From positions 1 to 46,093 of the forward strand of contig NZ_LSJY01000004.1 of NCBI RefSeq assembly GCF_001556865.1: a DNA stretch of 46,093 nt. Direction: 5' to 3'. This DNA is from Sphingobium sp. CCH11-B1. GTDB lineage: Bacteria > Pseudomonadota > Alphaproteobacteria > Sphingomonadales > Sphingomonadaceae. The notes under the pieces were generated by a model. It was not told the DNA's origin. It saw nothing but the letters and a program-made list of their open reading frames with translations, and searched no databases. Shown here piece by piece: positions 25,852-34,076 of the stretch (position 1 is its first letter; every line of letters starts with the position of its first letter). Position numbers and translations under genes: made by a program.

Positions 25852-26517
25852 TCAGGCGATCGGCGGAAGGAGGGCAGCGAGCAGGAAGGCGGCCAGCCTG
25901 TCCGCATGTTCGGCGGCATGGACATCATCCACTTCCCGCCCAGCCCCCAGCCGTTCCTGCATCGGCACGGCGCAGAAATAATAGCCGACCCCCTGCACCA
26001 GCAACGCCATCAATGCGGCCGTCGACAAGCCATGAACCGGCCGCTGGAGCCGCACCGCGTCGAGCAGGCCGTCGAGCCGTTTCTGGAACGGCAGCACGAA
26101 ATGTTCGACGATATGATCCAGCCGCCAGGTCGAACGGCAACCTTCCACATTGGTCAGCGACACGATATCGCCATTGTTCGTCGCCCAGAGGCAGAAACGC
26201 TGGATCAGATGGCGCAGCCGAACTTCCGGATCAGCCGGTTCGTCAAAAGCGGCTTCGACGAAGGGCGAGGCCTGCGCCATCCGCCAGTCGACCGCGCGTA
26301 CCCACAAATCTTCCTTCCGGCCAAATCGGACATTCAGGAGATTATGACTGACCCCCAGCCGCTTCGACAGATCACGCAGCGTCGTGCCCTCATAGCCGCG
26401 TTCCGCGAAGGTCGCGAAGGCCAGACCCAGTAGCTTGTCCTCGTCCACGGCCTGGGCGGCATTGAGCGCGGGGCGACCGCGTGTGCGCTGGGGGCGATCG
26501 AGCATCAGCAAATCCAT
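25852..26517 (-). CDS. TetR-family transcriptional regulator
   Basis: 221 residues with N-terminal HTH (TLRDLSKRLGVSHNLLNVRFG at about 47-67) and a helical effector domain (TetR_C type). Divergent from the Rieske pair; the 66-base gap contains two overlapping dyads covering a TTGACA -35-like element, so repression of the Rieske genes and autoregulation are likely. The first ATG (26517) has little Shine-Dalgarno; ATG 26505 is an alternative. Confidence 0.9.
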   Translation of the reverse strand: MDLLMLDRPQRTRGRPALNAAQAVDEDKLLGLAFATFAERGYEGTTLRDLSKRLGVSHNLLNVRFGRKEDLWVRAVDWRMAQASPFVEAAFDEPADPEVRLRHLIQRFCLWATNNGDIVSLTNVEGCRSTWRLDHIVEHFVLPFQKRLDGLLDAVRLQRPVHGLSTAALMALLVQGVGYYFCAVPMQERLGAGREVDDVHAAEHADRLAAFLLAALLPPIA

Positions 26518-26529
26518 AGCGAAAAGACG

Positions 26530-26561
26530 TTGACATATAAATTGTCATCCGTCAATTTAAT
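26530..26561. promoter_or_regulatory. Promoter/operator between TetR and Rieske genes
   Basis: TTGACA at 26530-26535 matches a -35 box, and CAATTTAAT at 26553-26561 offers a -10 region. Two interlocked inverted repeats overlap it: TGACA (26531-26535) with TGTCA (26543-26547), and AAATTG (26539-26544) with CAATTT (26553-26558). This fits steric repression by the divergent TetR protein. Confidence 0.6.
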
Positions 26562-26583
26562 CGAAAGGAGAGTGGATAGCGCT

Positions 26584-27519
26584 ATGAGTCTCGATTCTGA
26601 TCTTTGGTGGGCTGTCGCACGGTCCGAGGAAGTGACCTCTCAAAAGCCCCTGTCCGTCGACATCGGCGATCAGCCGGTCGTGTTGTGGCGCGACAATCAG
26701 GGTATCGCCCGCGCGCTGGAGGATCGCTGCCCGCATCGTCGCGCGCCTCTGTCGCTCGGCTGCATCCGGGACAATGGCCAGATCCAGTGCGGCTATCATG
26801 GCTGGAGCTATGACGGCGAGACGGGGCGGCTCAAAGAAATCCCGAACATGAAGGATCAGCAGAAATTCCCGCCGATCTACAAGGCCAATGCCTTTGCGGT
26901 GACCGAACAGGCCGGCTTCGTGCGGGTCTGCCTCAACCCCAAGGCGCAGGCGCCGCTCAGCGCCGACCCGAAATATACCTATGTCGGCACCGTCAACGTC
27001 AGTTGCAGCCATCAGGAATATCTCAACGCTCTCTATGATGACCCCAGCCTGATCCTGTCGATCCGTGGTGTCCGCTTCAGCCCCTATCTGATGTCGGAAC
27101 TGCACGAGGAAAACGGCCTGCTGGTGATGGAGCGCAACTGCCAGTGGCATCCGCTGCATTGGCCGTCGCACTTCGTGGCCGAATTTCCGCTCACCCTGCT
27201 GACGCGCACCCATCCGCTGACCGGCGAAACGCAACTGACGCTGCGTGACGACCAGTTTAACGATCTGCTCCATGCCGTCCTCTCGCCCGTGCCTTCGGCG
27301 CGGGGCGTGACGGCGGTACGCTGGCGCGCCGAACTGGGCGTGCGCCATCCAGGTGTGCGGGGCGCCGTGCTGCGCGGGATCAATCCGTTGTCGGTTCTCG
27401 CGTCGGTTGACGGATCGAAATTGCGCGCCACCAAGCCCACCGTCTCGCTGCATGGCGAGGATTTGCGCAAGGTGATGCTGGAAACCACGCCAGCGACCCA
27501 TGATCAGACCGTAGCGGCC
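26584..27519 (+). CDS. Rieske [2Fe-2S] oxygenase-type subunit A lacking mononuclear iron motif
   Basis: 312 residues from ATG 26584 (AAAGGAG 13 bases upstream, rather far). Rieske ligands are C49, H51, C69 and H72 (CPHRRAPLSLGC...CGYHGW). In ring-hydroxylating oxygenases the catalytic domain then carries N-x2-D-x2-H-x4-H; the matching segment here reads EYLNALYDDPSLI (145-157), so D, H and H are replaced by A, D and I. It should therefore hold the electron-transfer cluster but no catalytic iron. The partner gene starts a few bases downstream with the reverse defect. The stop codon ends at 27522. Confidence 0.85.
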
Positions 27520-27536
27520 TGAAGGAGGATTTGAAG

Positions 27537-28610
27537 ATGCTCGAAACCGCCGATCGTCCCGTCTCGCACGACGACAATTCCGCCGCGCCATCGGGTGGCA
27601 GCCCGATCGCGCTGAATGCCATCAACCGCTGGGTGCCGCATAATCTGGTGATGCGCGACAGCTGGTTTCCGGTAGCGCATGATTATTCCGTGACCGGCAA
27701 GCCCGTCCGTCGCGCCGTCTATTCACACCCCATCTTCCTGTGGCGCGACAATGGCGTCGCCGTGGCGAGCGAGTTCCATCCCAATGAGCGGATCGCCCGC
27801 GACAAGAGCGAGTTCACCAACGCCCAGGGCCGCTATCCGGTAATGGAGCATTATGGCGTCGTCTGGGTATGGTTCGGCAATCCGCTGGCCGCCGATCCCC
27901 GCCATTTGCCCAGCCTGCCCTTCCTCCCGCCCAAGGGGGGCCTGCCGCGCCACATGACCGCGACCGTCCGTTTCGAAAGCTCAGCGCCGATCAGCCTGGA
28001 AAACCTGATCGACCTCACCCATGCCGACTTCCTGCACGCCGATGTCGTCGGCGACGAACGGTCGGACAGCGAGACAGTGGAAACCTTCTACGACAGCGAG
28101 ACCGTCACGATGGTCCGCACCTGCGTCAACAAGTCGGTCGCGCCGGTGATGAAGTTCTTCAGCGGTATCAAGCAGCCGACCCAGAATGTGCGGCAGGTGA
28201 TCCGCATCTATCTGCGTTCGCACTGCGCCATCGCCTATGGCCGGTTCAGCCCCGGCGACGATGTGCCGCTGTTCCACCCTTGCACGCCTGAAACGCGGGA
28301 CCGCACGCGGATGGAAATGGTCATGAACACGTCCAACGCGGGACTGATGTTCCGTCATGTCATGCCCAAGGCAGGCTACAAGGTGTCGCGGCAGGACAGC
28401 TATATGACGTCCCCGCAAAGCCCGCGCTACATGCGCCATACCGACCGCAAGGACCTGCACAGCAAGTTCGACCAGGCCGGGCAGCGCTATCGCATGGCGA
28501 TGATGGAGCTTGCGGACCGGCAGGCGAATGGCGATTTCGCCTATCGTGACAATGTCAGCGCCGATTGCAGCGACATCATTGGCCTGCGCAAGGAACTGTT
28601 CCAGTTCTGA
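27537..28610 (+). CDS. Rieske-oxygenase-type catalytic subunit B lacking Rieske ligands
   Basis: 357 residues; AAGGAGG lies 8 bases before ATG 27537. Its N-terminal part aligns with the start of subunit A (PIFLWRDNGVAVASEFHP versus PVVLWRDNQGIARALEDRCP), but the cluster loops are absent: after VASEFHPNERIARDKSEF no CxH or CxxH occurs. The catalytic motif is intact, N156-x2-D159-x2-H162-x4-H167 (NLIDLTHADFLH), with a candidate third acidic ligand near ELADRQ (about 324-329). Together with subunit A it would form one complete oxygenase. Substrate unknown. Confidence 0.85.
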   Translation: MLETADRPVSHDDNSAAPSGGSPIALNAINRWVPHNLVMRDSWFPVAHDYSVTGKPVRRAVYSHPIFLWRDNGVAVASEFHPNERIARDKSEFTNAQGRYPVMEHYGVVWVWFGNPLAADPRHLPSLPFLPPKGGLPRHMTATVRFESSAPISLENLIDLTHADFLHADVVGDERSDSETVETFYDSETVTMVRTCVNKSVAPVMKFFSGIKQPTQNVRQVIRIYLRSHCAIAYGRFSPGDDVPLFHPCTPETRDRTRMEMVMNTSNAGLMFRHVMPKAGYKVSRQDSYMTSPQSPRYMRHTDRKDLHSKFDQAGQRYRMAMMELADRQANGDFAYRDNVSADCSDIIGLRKELFQF

Positions 28611-28626
28611 TCTGATCTCTCCCCAT

Positions 28627-28654
28627 GAGCGGACGGCAGCGTCCGCTCTTTTTT
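28627..28654 (+). terminator. Strong intrinsic terminator between Rieske B and LLM genes
   Basis: Perfect 9-bp arms GAGCGGACG (28627-28635) and CGTCCGCTC (28640-28648) with a GCAG loop and a TTTTTT tract (28649-28654). It stands only 6 bases before the GGAG of the next gene, so it can attenuate or insulate the LLM gene from the Rieske transcript. Confidence 0.88.
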
Positions 28655-28669
28655 CTTTTCGGAGACGCC

Positions 28670-29746
28670 ATGTCCACGCTCGTCAATGCCGTCGGCGGTG
28701 AACGCCGCTGGTGGGCCGTCATGCCTACCCTGCCCGCCCCCGCCATGGCGGGCATCGGCCAGCAAATGGAACAGGCGGGTTTCGAAGGCTGCTTTTCGCT
28801 GCAGATTTACGGGCCGCCCTTCGTGCCGATGGCCGCTACCGCCGCGCTGACCGACAGCCTGAAGGTCGGCACGGGCGTCGCCATCGCGGGAACGCGCAGT
28901 CCGGTGGAGACCGCTTATGCGGCGATGGACGTCGATCGCATTTCCAATGGCCGTTTCGTGCTGGGGCTGGGCTCCAGCATCAAGAGCTGCGTCACGGGCA
29001 TGTATGGGGAGCCGGAACGCAAGCTGCTGTCGCACCTGCGCGAAAGCGTCAAGGTCATCCGCTACGTCATCGCCAACGCGCATAAGGGGCTCGATCCGGT
29101 CGCAGGGGAATATTTCTCCGCCGATTTCGAGGAAATGATGCTGACCGCCCCGCCGGTGCGGGAGGAAATCCCGATCTGGATCGCAGCACTGCAGGACAAG
29201 ATGACCGCGCTGGCGCTGGAGGTCGGCGACGGCCTGATGGTCCATGCCCTCTGGTCGGCAGCCTATACCAAGAGCCGCCTGCCTTTCATCACCGACACGC
29301 TGGCCCAATATGGCCGCAAGCGCGGGGATATCGAAATCAACGCCTGGCCGTGGATCGCGGTCAATGACGACAAGCAGAGGGCGATCGACGACAGCCGCGC
29401 CACCGTTGCGGCCTATTCGGGCTACAAGGAATATGAGCCCTTCTTCGAGGCGATCGGCTTCGGCGATCAGGCCCGCGCCTGCCAGCTCAGCCTGGGCGAG
29501 CATGGCGATATCGGCAAGGTCATCGGCAATGTTTCCGACGATATGGTCGAAGCCTTCGTGACCTGCGGGCCGGTGGACGAAGTGCTCGAAAAGATCGAGC
29601 CGTTCTGGGATGTTGTGGATTCGCTTTGCCCGATGACCCCCTATCGGGACCTGACCATGGAGCAGTTGACCGACTATAATGCGGGCCTGTTCAAGCTGGT
29701 GGCGACCGCCCGAGCGCGCGCGGGCATGGTTGCCGAACCGGCGTAG
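28670..29746 (+). CDS. LLM-class (probably F420-dependent) oxidoreductase 2
   Basis: 358 residues of the luciferase-like TIM-barrel family. Landmarks: WWAVMPTLPAPAMAGIGQQM, the segment GTGVAIAGTRSPVETAYAAMDVDRISNGRFVLGLG, which is typical of the class, and a conserved EIPIWIAALQDKMTALALEVGDGLM. From memory it resembles the MSMEG_2256-like F420 group. GGAG is 5 bases before ATG 28670. The reaction is unknown; hydride transfer from F420H2 to an activated ketone, enone or imine is a reasonable guess. It shares the Rieske direction but lies behind a terminator. Confidence 0.85.
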   Translation: MSTLVNAVGGERRWWAVMPTLPAPAMAGIGQQMEQAGFEGCFSLQIYGPPFVPMAATAALTDSLKVGTGVAIAGTRSPVETAYAAMDVDRISNGRFVLGLGSSIKSCVTGMYGEPERKLLSHLRESVKVIRYVIANAHKGLDPVAGEYFSADFEEMMLTAPPVREEIPIWIAALQDKMTALALEVGDGLMVHALWSAAYTKSRLPFITDTLAQYGRKRGDIEINAWPWIAVNDDKQRAIDDSRATVAAYSGYKEYEPFFEAIGFGDQARACQLSLGEHGDIGKVIGNVSDDMVEAFVTCGPVDEVLEKIEPFWDVVDSLCPMTPYRDLTMEQLTDYNAGLFKLVATARARAGMVAEPA

Positions 29747-29773
29747 CAGCCTGCGGCCCTCTCAGAAGTTGAA

Positions 29774-29820
29774 ACGGCAGAAGCCGGGATCGGGATATTC
29801 CTTATCCCGGCTTTTGCCGT
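29774..29820. terminator. Bidirectional hairpin terminator
   Basis: Arms ACGGCA-G-AAGCCGGGAT (29774-29790) and ATCCCGGCTT-T-TGCCGT (29804-29820) pair over 17 positions with one G-U type mismatch. It lies between the convergent LLM 2 and flavoprotein genes. Confidence 0.85.
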
Positions 29821-29838
29821 TAACCCGCCCGAAAAGGA

Positions 29839-31494
29839 TCATGCCAGCACCAGTGTCTCGGCCATGGCTTTGCCCGCGATGAAGCCGGTCACCATGGCCG
29901 GGCCGACATTGCAGCCATGGGCCGGCGACTTGCCGCGCCAAATGGAATTGGCGTCGAGTCCTGCGGCGAACAATCCCTCCACCGGCGCGCCATCGGTGCC
30001 GATCACGCGGCACTGCGCGTCGATCTTGAGGCCCACGGTCGTCGACCCGTCGCCCGGATGGATTTTGATGGCATAGAAGGGCGCGGTTTCCACCCGGCCC
30101 AGGCACGGGTTGGGCTTATGCTTGGGATCGCCGATCTCGATGTCGATCTGCGTGTCGCCCTTGCCGAAATCCGGATCCTTGCCGGTCTCGGCATAGCGGT
30201 TCATCTTCGCGACCGTCGCCATCAGGCCATCGACGTCCACCCCGATCTTGCCGGCCAGTTCGCGCAGGCTGGGCGCTTCCGTGACATAGCCCGCCGCGAT
30301 CAACTTTTTCAGGCCGCCACCGCCGGGATAGACCATGCCCATGCCATATTTCTTGATGAAGGCGGCGTCGCCGATGATGTGGGCGGGCACGGTGCCGCTC
30401 TTGTGCATGGCCTCCACGAAATGGACCGAAGCCTCGTTCCCGAACCGCTCGCCCTTGGCATCGACCGCGATGCAGCCGGGCTTCGACATGTCGATCAGAT
30501 GGGCATAGCGCGCGACATAGCCGTCCGGCCGCGTCATCTTCGACACCACGGCCCAAACCGCATTGACAAGATTGTCGCCGTCCAGCGAAGCGCCGGCATC
30601 CAGCCCCATATTCATCCCGTCGCCGGTATTTTCATAGGGGAGGATCGAGACATGCTCCTCGGCATAAGGGATGTAAGCCTTGCGCAACTGCTCGCTGGCG
30701 GAAAAGCCGCCCGACGCCAGAAGCACGCCGACCCGCGCCGCGATATCCTCGCCATTAACGCGCACACCGGTCACGCGGCCGGCCTTCACCAGCAACCGAT
30801 CGACGGCGGCGTCCTTGCGGAGCGTGACGCCGGTATCGATCGCCGATCGGATCAGCCGCGCCGCCAGCGCGTTGCCCATGGTCAGCCGCGTACCGCGCGG
30901 ATAGCGACGAACCTTATCCAGGCCGAACTTCGCGGCCAGCTTGCCGAAATGGAACAGCGACTTGGGCGAGGGCATTCCCGCCAGATAGGGTAGATCGAAC
31001 AGATCGATCATGAAGCCGCCCGGCGCATTGAACTCCTCGCGCGCGGGACGAAGATCGGCGAAATGATCGCCCAGTTTCTTACCGTCATATTCCTGCGGCG
31101 ACAGCAGGCGGCCATGATCGGCCGCACCGGGGACTTCCGGATACCAGTCACTACTGGGCGGCGAGAGCAGGAAATGCACCTGGCTGTTCTGGTCCAGCCA
31201 TTCCACCATTTCCGGACCGGCATCGAGATAGGCGTCGATCAGCGCGGGATCGGCCGTCGGTCCGATGACGTCCAGCACATATTGGCGCGCCACGGCGCGG
31301 CTGTCCTCGACACCGGCCGCCCTGGCCTGCGGACTGTCGGGGATCCAGATGCCGCCGCCCGAAACCGCAGTCGTGCCACCGAAATGTGCGGCCTTTTCCA
31401 ACACCAGAACCGACAGCCCGGCAGACGCGGCCCTGATCGCTGCCGTCATGCCGGCCGCGCCCGATCCCACCACCACAACATCATATTCGGCCAT
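29839..31494 (-). CDS. FAD-dependent oxidoreductase, 3-ketosteroid delta-1-dehydrogenase-like
   Basis: 551 residues. The N-terminal FAD-binding GSGAAG (10-15) is followed by E33 and GGTTAVSGGGIWIP, the fold of fumarate-reductase/KstD flavoproteins, with the C-terminal FAD/catalytic segment GLFAAGLDANSIWRGKSPAHGCNVGPAMVTG. Such enzymes desaturate or reduce enone-type rings. True 3-ketosteroid activity is not shown by sequence alone. ATG 31494 has GGGAGG 5 bases upstream; a preceding TTG gives a one-residue longer form. It follows LLM 3 but has its own upstream dyad (31551-31566), 57 bases from the start. Confidence 0.85.
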   Translation of the reverse strand: MAEYDVVVVGSGAAGMTAAIRAASAGLSVLVLEKAAHFGGTTAVSGGGIWIPDSPQARAAGVEDSRAVARQYVLDVIGPTADPALIDAYLDAGPEMVEWLDQNSQVHFLLSPPSSDWYPEVPGAADHGRLLSPQEYDGKKLGDHFADLRPAREEFNAPGGFMIDLFDLPYLAGMPSPKSLFHFGKLAAKFGLDKVRRYPRGTRLTMGNALAARLIRSAIDTGVTLRKDAAVDRLLVKAGRVTGVRVNGEDIAARVGVLLASGGFSASEQLRKAYIPYAEEHVSILPYENTGDGMNMGLDAGASLDGDNLVNAVWAVVSKMTRPDGYVARYAHLIDMSKPGCIAVDAKGERFGNEASVHFVEAMHKSGTVPAHIIGDAAFIKKYGMGMVYPGGGGLKKLIAAGYVTEAPSLRELAGKIGVDVDGLMATVAKMNRYAETGKDPDFGKGDTQIDIEIGDPKHKPNPCLGRVETAPFYAIKIHPGDGSTTVGLKIDAQCRVIGTDGAPVEGLFAAGLDANSIWRGKSPAHGCNVGPAMVTGFIAGKAMAETLVLA

Positions 31495-31528
31495 CAAGTC
31501 CTCCCGATCCTTCTTTCGAGAACCAAGA

Positions 31529-31558
31529 GGGAAAAGCGCAGCCTTCCGCGCCTTTCCC
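31529..31558. repeat. Interrupted inverted repeat downstream of LLM 3
   Basis: GGGAAA-A-GCGC (31529-31539) and GCGC-C-TTTCCC (31548-31558) enclose 8 bases, with one mismatch pair. It may terminate the F420 transcript or be a coincidental overlap with the adjacent dyad. Confidence 0.45.
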
Positions 31559-31566
31559 CCGGCAGG
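31551..31566. promoter_or_regulatory. Regulon-like dyad CCTTTC-CCCC-GGCAGG
   Basis: One-mismatch-per-half variant of the recurrent dyad, 57 bases upstream of the flavoprotein start. It overlaps the right arm of a GC-rich inverted repeat at 31529-31558, so it is less certain than other sites. Confidence 0.4.
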
Positions 31567-31569
31567 TTT

Positions 31570-32490
31570 TCAGATTTTGGGCATGATTTCCTCGGCCACC
31601 CATTGGAGCCGATCGAGATATTCGGTCAGCCCGGATATCCCCGGCGGCAGAGGAACGATGGTTTCATTGACCCCCAATCCCTTCAACCAGCCCACCTGAT
31701 CGATGACCTTCTGCGCATCCCGCGTTCCGGGCGCGCGCGGGTCATCCATGATCTCGTGATGGGCGCCGACGTTGAGCATTTCCAGTGCAAAGAACAGATC
31801 GATCGGCCGCCCGTCATATTCCGGCTGCGAACGGATGAAATCGAGGCATTCGGGGAATTTTTCCGGTGGCGTACGGAAGGGCGACCAGCCATCGCCGAAT
31901 TTCGCCACCCGCCTGAGCACCGGTTCGGCGTCGCCCCCGAGCCAGATCGGCAAGCGCGGCTGCTGCACCGGCTTGGGCGCGAAACCGACATTCCTGAACC
32001 GAACGAATTCGCCTTCAAATTCGGGCTTTTCCGACGTCCACAATTCGATGATCGCGGCGATATACTCGTCGGCCATGCGTCCGCGCTGGTGGAAATCGAC
32101 ATTCAGCATGTCGAACTCTTCCTTCAGCCAGCCGACCCCGAACAGGGCCGTGGCCCGCCCGCCGCTCAGCCAGTCGAGGGTCGACCAGGCCTTGGCCTGA
32201 ACGATCGGACTCTGCAGCGGCAGGATTGACACCGAGGAGCTTAATTTCATCGTCTTGGTGCGGCCGGCCAGGAAGGAGAGGGCAACCGTGCCATGGACAT
32301 AATGGTCGCCTGACAGGCCAATATGATCTTGCGGAATGATGAAATGTTCGCCCAACATGCACTTGTTGAAGCCCAGTCGATCGGCCGTCGCCATCGCCTG
32401 TCCGATGTCGTCCCCGGTCAGGCTGTATTCCCAAGCTTGCGTCATTGCCGCGACATGCATGCTGTTGGGCACGCCCACGTTCAGTTTCAT
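31570..32490 (-). CDS. LLM-class (probably F420-dependent) oxidoreductase 3
   Basis: 306 residues, luciferase-like family: NVGVPNSMHVAAMTQAWEY, the conserved TVALSFLAGRTKTMKLSSSVSILPLQSPIVQAKAWSTLDWLSGGRATALFGVGW region, and RLPIWLGGDAEPVLRRVAKFGDGW. These segments match the general F420/flavin LLM pattern with the nonprolyl-cis-peptide segment. GGAGG is 8 bases before ATG 32490. It sits immediately downstream of cofC in the same direction and 74 bases beyond its stop; F420 use is likely from context. Substrate unknown. Confidence 0.85.
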   Translation of the reverse strand: MKLNVGVPNSMHVAAMTQAWEYSLTGDDIGQAMATADRLGFNKCMLGEHFIIPQDHIGLSGDHYVHGTVALSFLAGRTKTMKLSSSVSILPLQSPIVQAKAWSTLDWLSGGRATALFGVGWLKEEFDMLNVDFHQRGRMADEYIAAIIELWTSEKPEFEGEFVRFRNVGFAPKPVQQPRLPIWLGGDAEPVLRRVAKFGDGWSPFRTPPEKFPECLDFIRSQPEYDGRPIDLFFALEMLNVGAHHEIMDDPRAPGTRDAQKVIDQVGWLKGLGVNETIVPLPPGISGLTEYLDRLQWVAEEIMPKI

Positions 32491-32551
32491 CGACCGATCC
32501 TCCCTGATTTCCAGATCGGCAGGTAGAATGGCCGGGATCGGTTCGACCACA

Positions 32552-32567
32552 CCTTCCCTTGGGAAGG
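32552..32567. promoter_or_regulatory. Perfect dyad CCTTCC-CTTG-GGAAGG
   Basis: 16-bp perfect dyad, 62 bases before the LLM 3 start and between cofC and LLM 3. It has the same 6-4-6 geometry and upstream distance as the other sites but a diverged half-site, so it is either a family variant or a different operator. Confidence 0.45.
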
Positions 32568-32577
32568 ATAGCGCCGG

Positions 32578-33153
32578 TCAAGATTTCAGTCTTGCCGCGC
32601 ACATATCATGCAGTTCAGCCAAATCGGCGGGCGTGTCGATATCGAAGCCAAGAGCGGCCCGTTCCACGATCGCGGCCCCCGGACGCTGCTGCCTGTGGGG
32701 CGTAAGGCTGTCCCGTCCGAAGGCGAAGCGGAAGGGGTTGGCGTCCCGGAGTGCCACCGCATTTGTGCCGCGGCCGTGCCGATCCGGCGCGAAGGCACAG
32801 CCGCGATCGTCAGCGGCAGTCAGCAAGGCCTGGACGTCTTGCACCGTCAGATGCGGCAAATCGGCATGGATCACGAGCAAGGGGCGATTGCCCAATTGCG
32901 CCCGCGCGCTCTCCAACTCTGGATTGAGGCCTCTGCCGCTGTCGGGCAACCAATGCGACGGCCATTCGGATACTTCCGTCGGCGCAAGAAGGTATAGGGA
33001 ATTGATCGCATTCACATTGGACAGACAGGTCATGACCCGCGCGGCCATCGCCGACGCCAGCGCCATGCGTTCGGCCGGTTCCAGCGCTTCCCGAAGTCGC
33101 GACTTACTTTCCACACCCTGTTTCAAGGGGACGAGGGCAGCCCAGTCCGTCAC
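32578..33153 (-). CDS. cofC: CofC, phospholactate/phosphoenolpyruvate guanylyltransferase
   Basis: 191 residues. CofC/FbiD activates the three-carbon phosphate moiety with GTP for F420-0 assembly (2-phospholactate, PEP or 3-phosphoglycerate depending on lineage). Family features: VPLKQGVESKSRLREAL at the N-terminus, HADLPHLTVQDV in the middle, then APDRHGRGTNAVALRD and FGFDIDTPADL-like C-terminal region (GFDIDTPADLAEL). The ATG overlaps the cofD stop (ATGA at 33150-33153). Which three-carbon substrate is used cannot be read off. Confidence 0.93.
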   Translation of the reverse strand: MTDWAALVPLKQGVESKSRLREALEPAERMALASAMAARVMTCLSNVNAINSLYLLAPTEVSEWPSHWLPDSGRGLNPELESARAQLGNRPLLVIHADLPHLTVQDVQALLTAADDRGCAFAPDRHGRGTNAVALRDANPFRFAFGRDSLTPHRQQRPGAAIVERAALGFDIDTPADLAELHDMCAARLKS

Positions 33154-34076
33154 GAACGAAAGCTGATCGCGAGATCGAGCGCCGCCTGCGCCACGCGAAT
33201 CTTGTCATCCGGGGTCGTCATCAGGGTCGCACAACGCCCAACGACAATGTCCGGCGCCTCGCAACGGTCTCCGTTATCGATCAAGATGGCGTCGATCAGC
33301 CCGGCATAATGCCGGGCGATGCTGTCATTATCGACCGCCATGCTCAATTCCTGCATCAGCTTGGCGGTCGGGCCCTTGACCGCCGTGCCGCCGACAAGTG
33401 GAGACACGGCGATGACGGGCGCCTTGGTCTGTTTGATCGCGGAGCCTATGCCGGGCACCGCCAGTAACGGATCGATACTCAGAAATGGGTTTGATGGGGC
33501 CAGCAATACAGCGTCGGCCGACTGGATCGCCTCGATGACGCCCGGGGCTGGAACGGCGTGCGTGGCGCCCTCGAACATGATGTGTCGCACGGCCGGCGCG
33601 CAACGCTGTTCGACGAAATAGCGTTGAAACTCAAGCCGTCCCTGGTCCGTAACCAATATCGTCGCGAGCGCCTGGTCGCTCATGGGCAGTATCCGGGTGG
33701 CGATGCCCCACTGGGCGGCAAATCGCGCCGTGATCTGCGACAGGCTCTGCCCTTGCGTCAGGGCATGGGTCCGCGCCACATGCAGGGCCAGGTCGCCGTC
33801 GCCAAGCTGAAACCAGTCCTCCCCGTCCAATTCGCGAAGGGCCGCCATGAAGCCCCAGCTTTCGCCTTCCCGCCCCCAACCCTGCGCGCCATTCGCCTTG
33901 CCGGACAGCGTATAGAGCAAGGTGTCGATATCGGGCGAAATGTGCAGCCCCATATGCCGGAAATCATCCCCGGTATTGACGATCGCCGTCAGCCCCTCGC
34001 CCGCCACGATGCGCGACAGACCCAGAACCAGCTTCGCGCCGCCGACGCCACCGGTCAGAACAACGACGCGCTTCAT
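33150..34076 (-). CDS. cofD: CofD, 2-phospho-L-lactate transferase
   Basis: 308 residues. CofD/FbiA joins the activated phospholactyl group to FO, forming F420-0 (or dehydro-F420-0). Signatures: N-terminal TGGVGGAKL (8-16), NTGDDF at 34-39, HMGLHISPDIDTLLYTL, and APSNPFLSIDPLL in the second half. Overlaps cofE and cofC by 4 bases (ATGA), so the three are translationally coupled in the order cofE-cofD-cofC. Confidence 0.96.
   Translation of the reverse strand: MKRVVVLTGGVGGAKLVLGLSRIVAGEGLTAIVNTGDDFRHMGLHISPDIDTLLYTLSGKANGAQGWGREGESWGFMAALRELDGEDWFQLGDGDLALHVARTHALTQGQSLSQITARFAAQWGIATRILPMSDQALATILVTDQGRLEFQRYFVEQRCAPAVRHIMFEGATHAVPAPGVIEAIQSADAVLLAPSNPFLSIDPLLAVPGIGSAIKQTKAPVIAVSPLVGGTAVKGPTAKLMQELSMAVDNDSIARHYAGLIDAILIDNGDRCEAPDIVVGRCATLMTTPDDKIRVAQAALDLAISFRS

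Noticed and set aside
26584..28610. Rieske pair as a single gene broken by frameshift
   Set aside because: The two proteins overlap in homologous regions (PVVLWRDN versus PIFLWRDN), each is near full length, and subunit B has its own AAGGAGG and ATG.
29839..31494. Definite 3-ketosteroid delta-1-dehydrogenase
   Set aside because: The FAD fold fits, but the substrate cannot be fixed from sequence and fumarate-reductase-like relatives share the fold, so only a KstD-like label is given.
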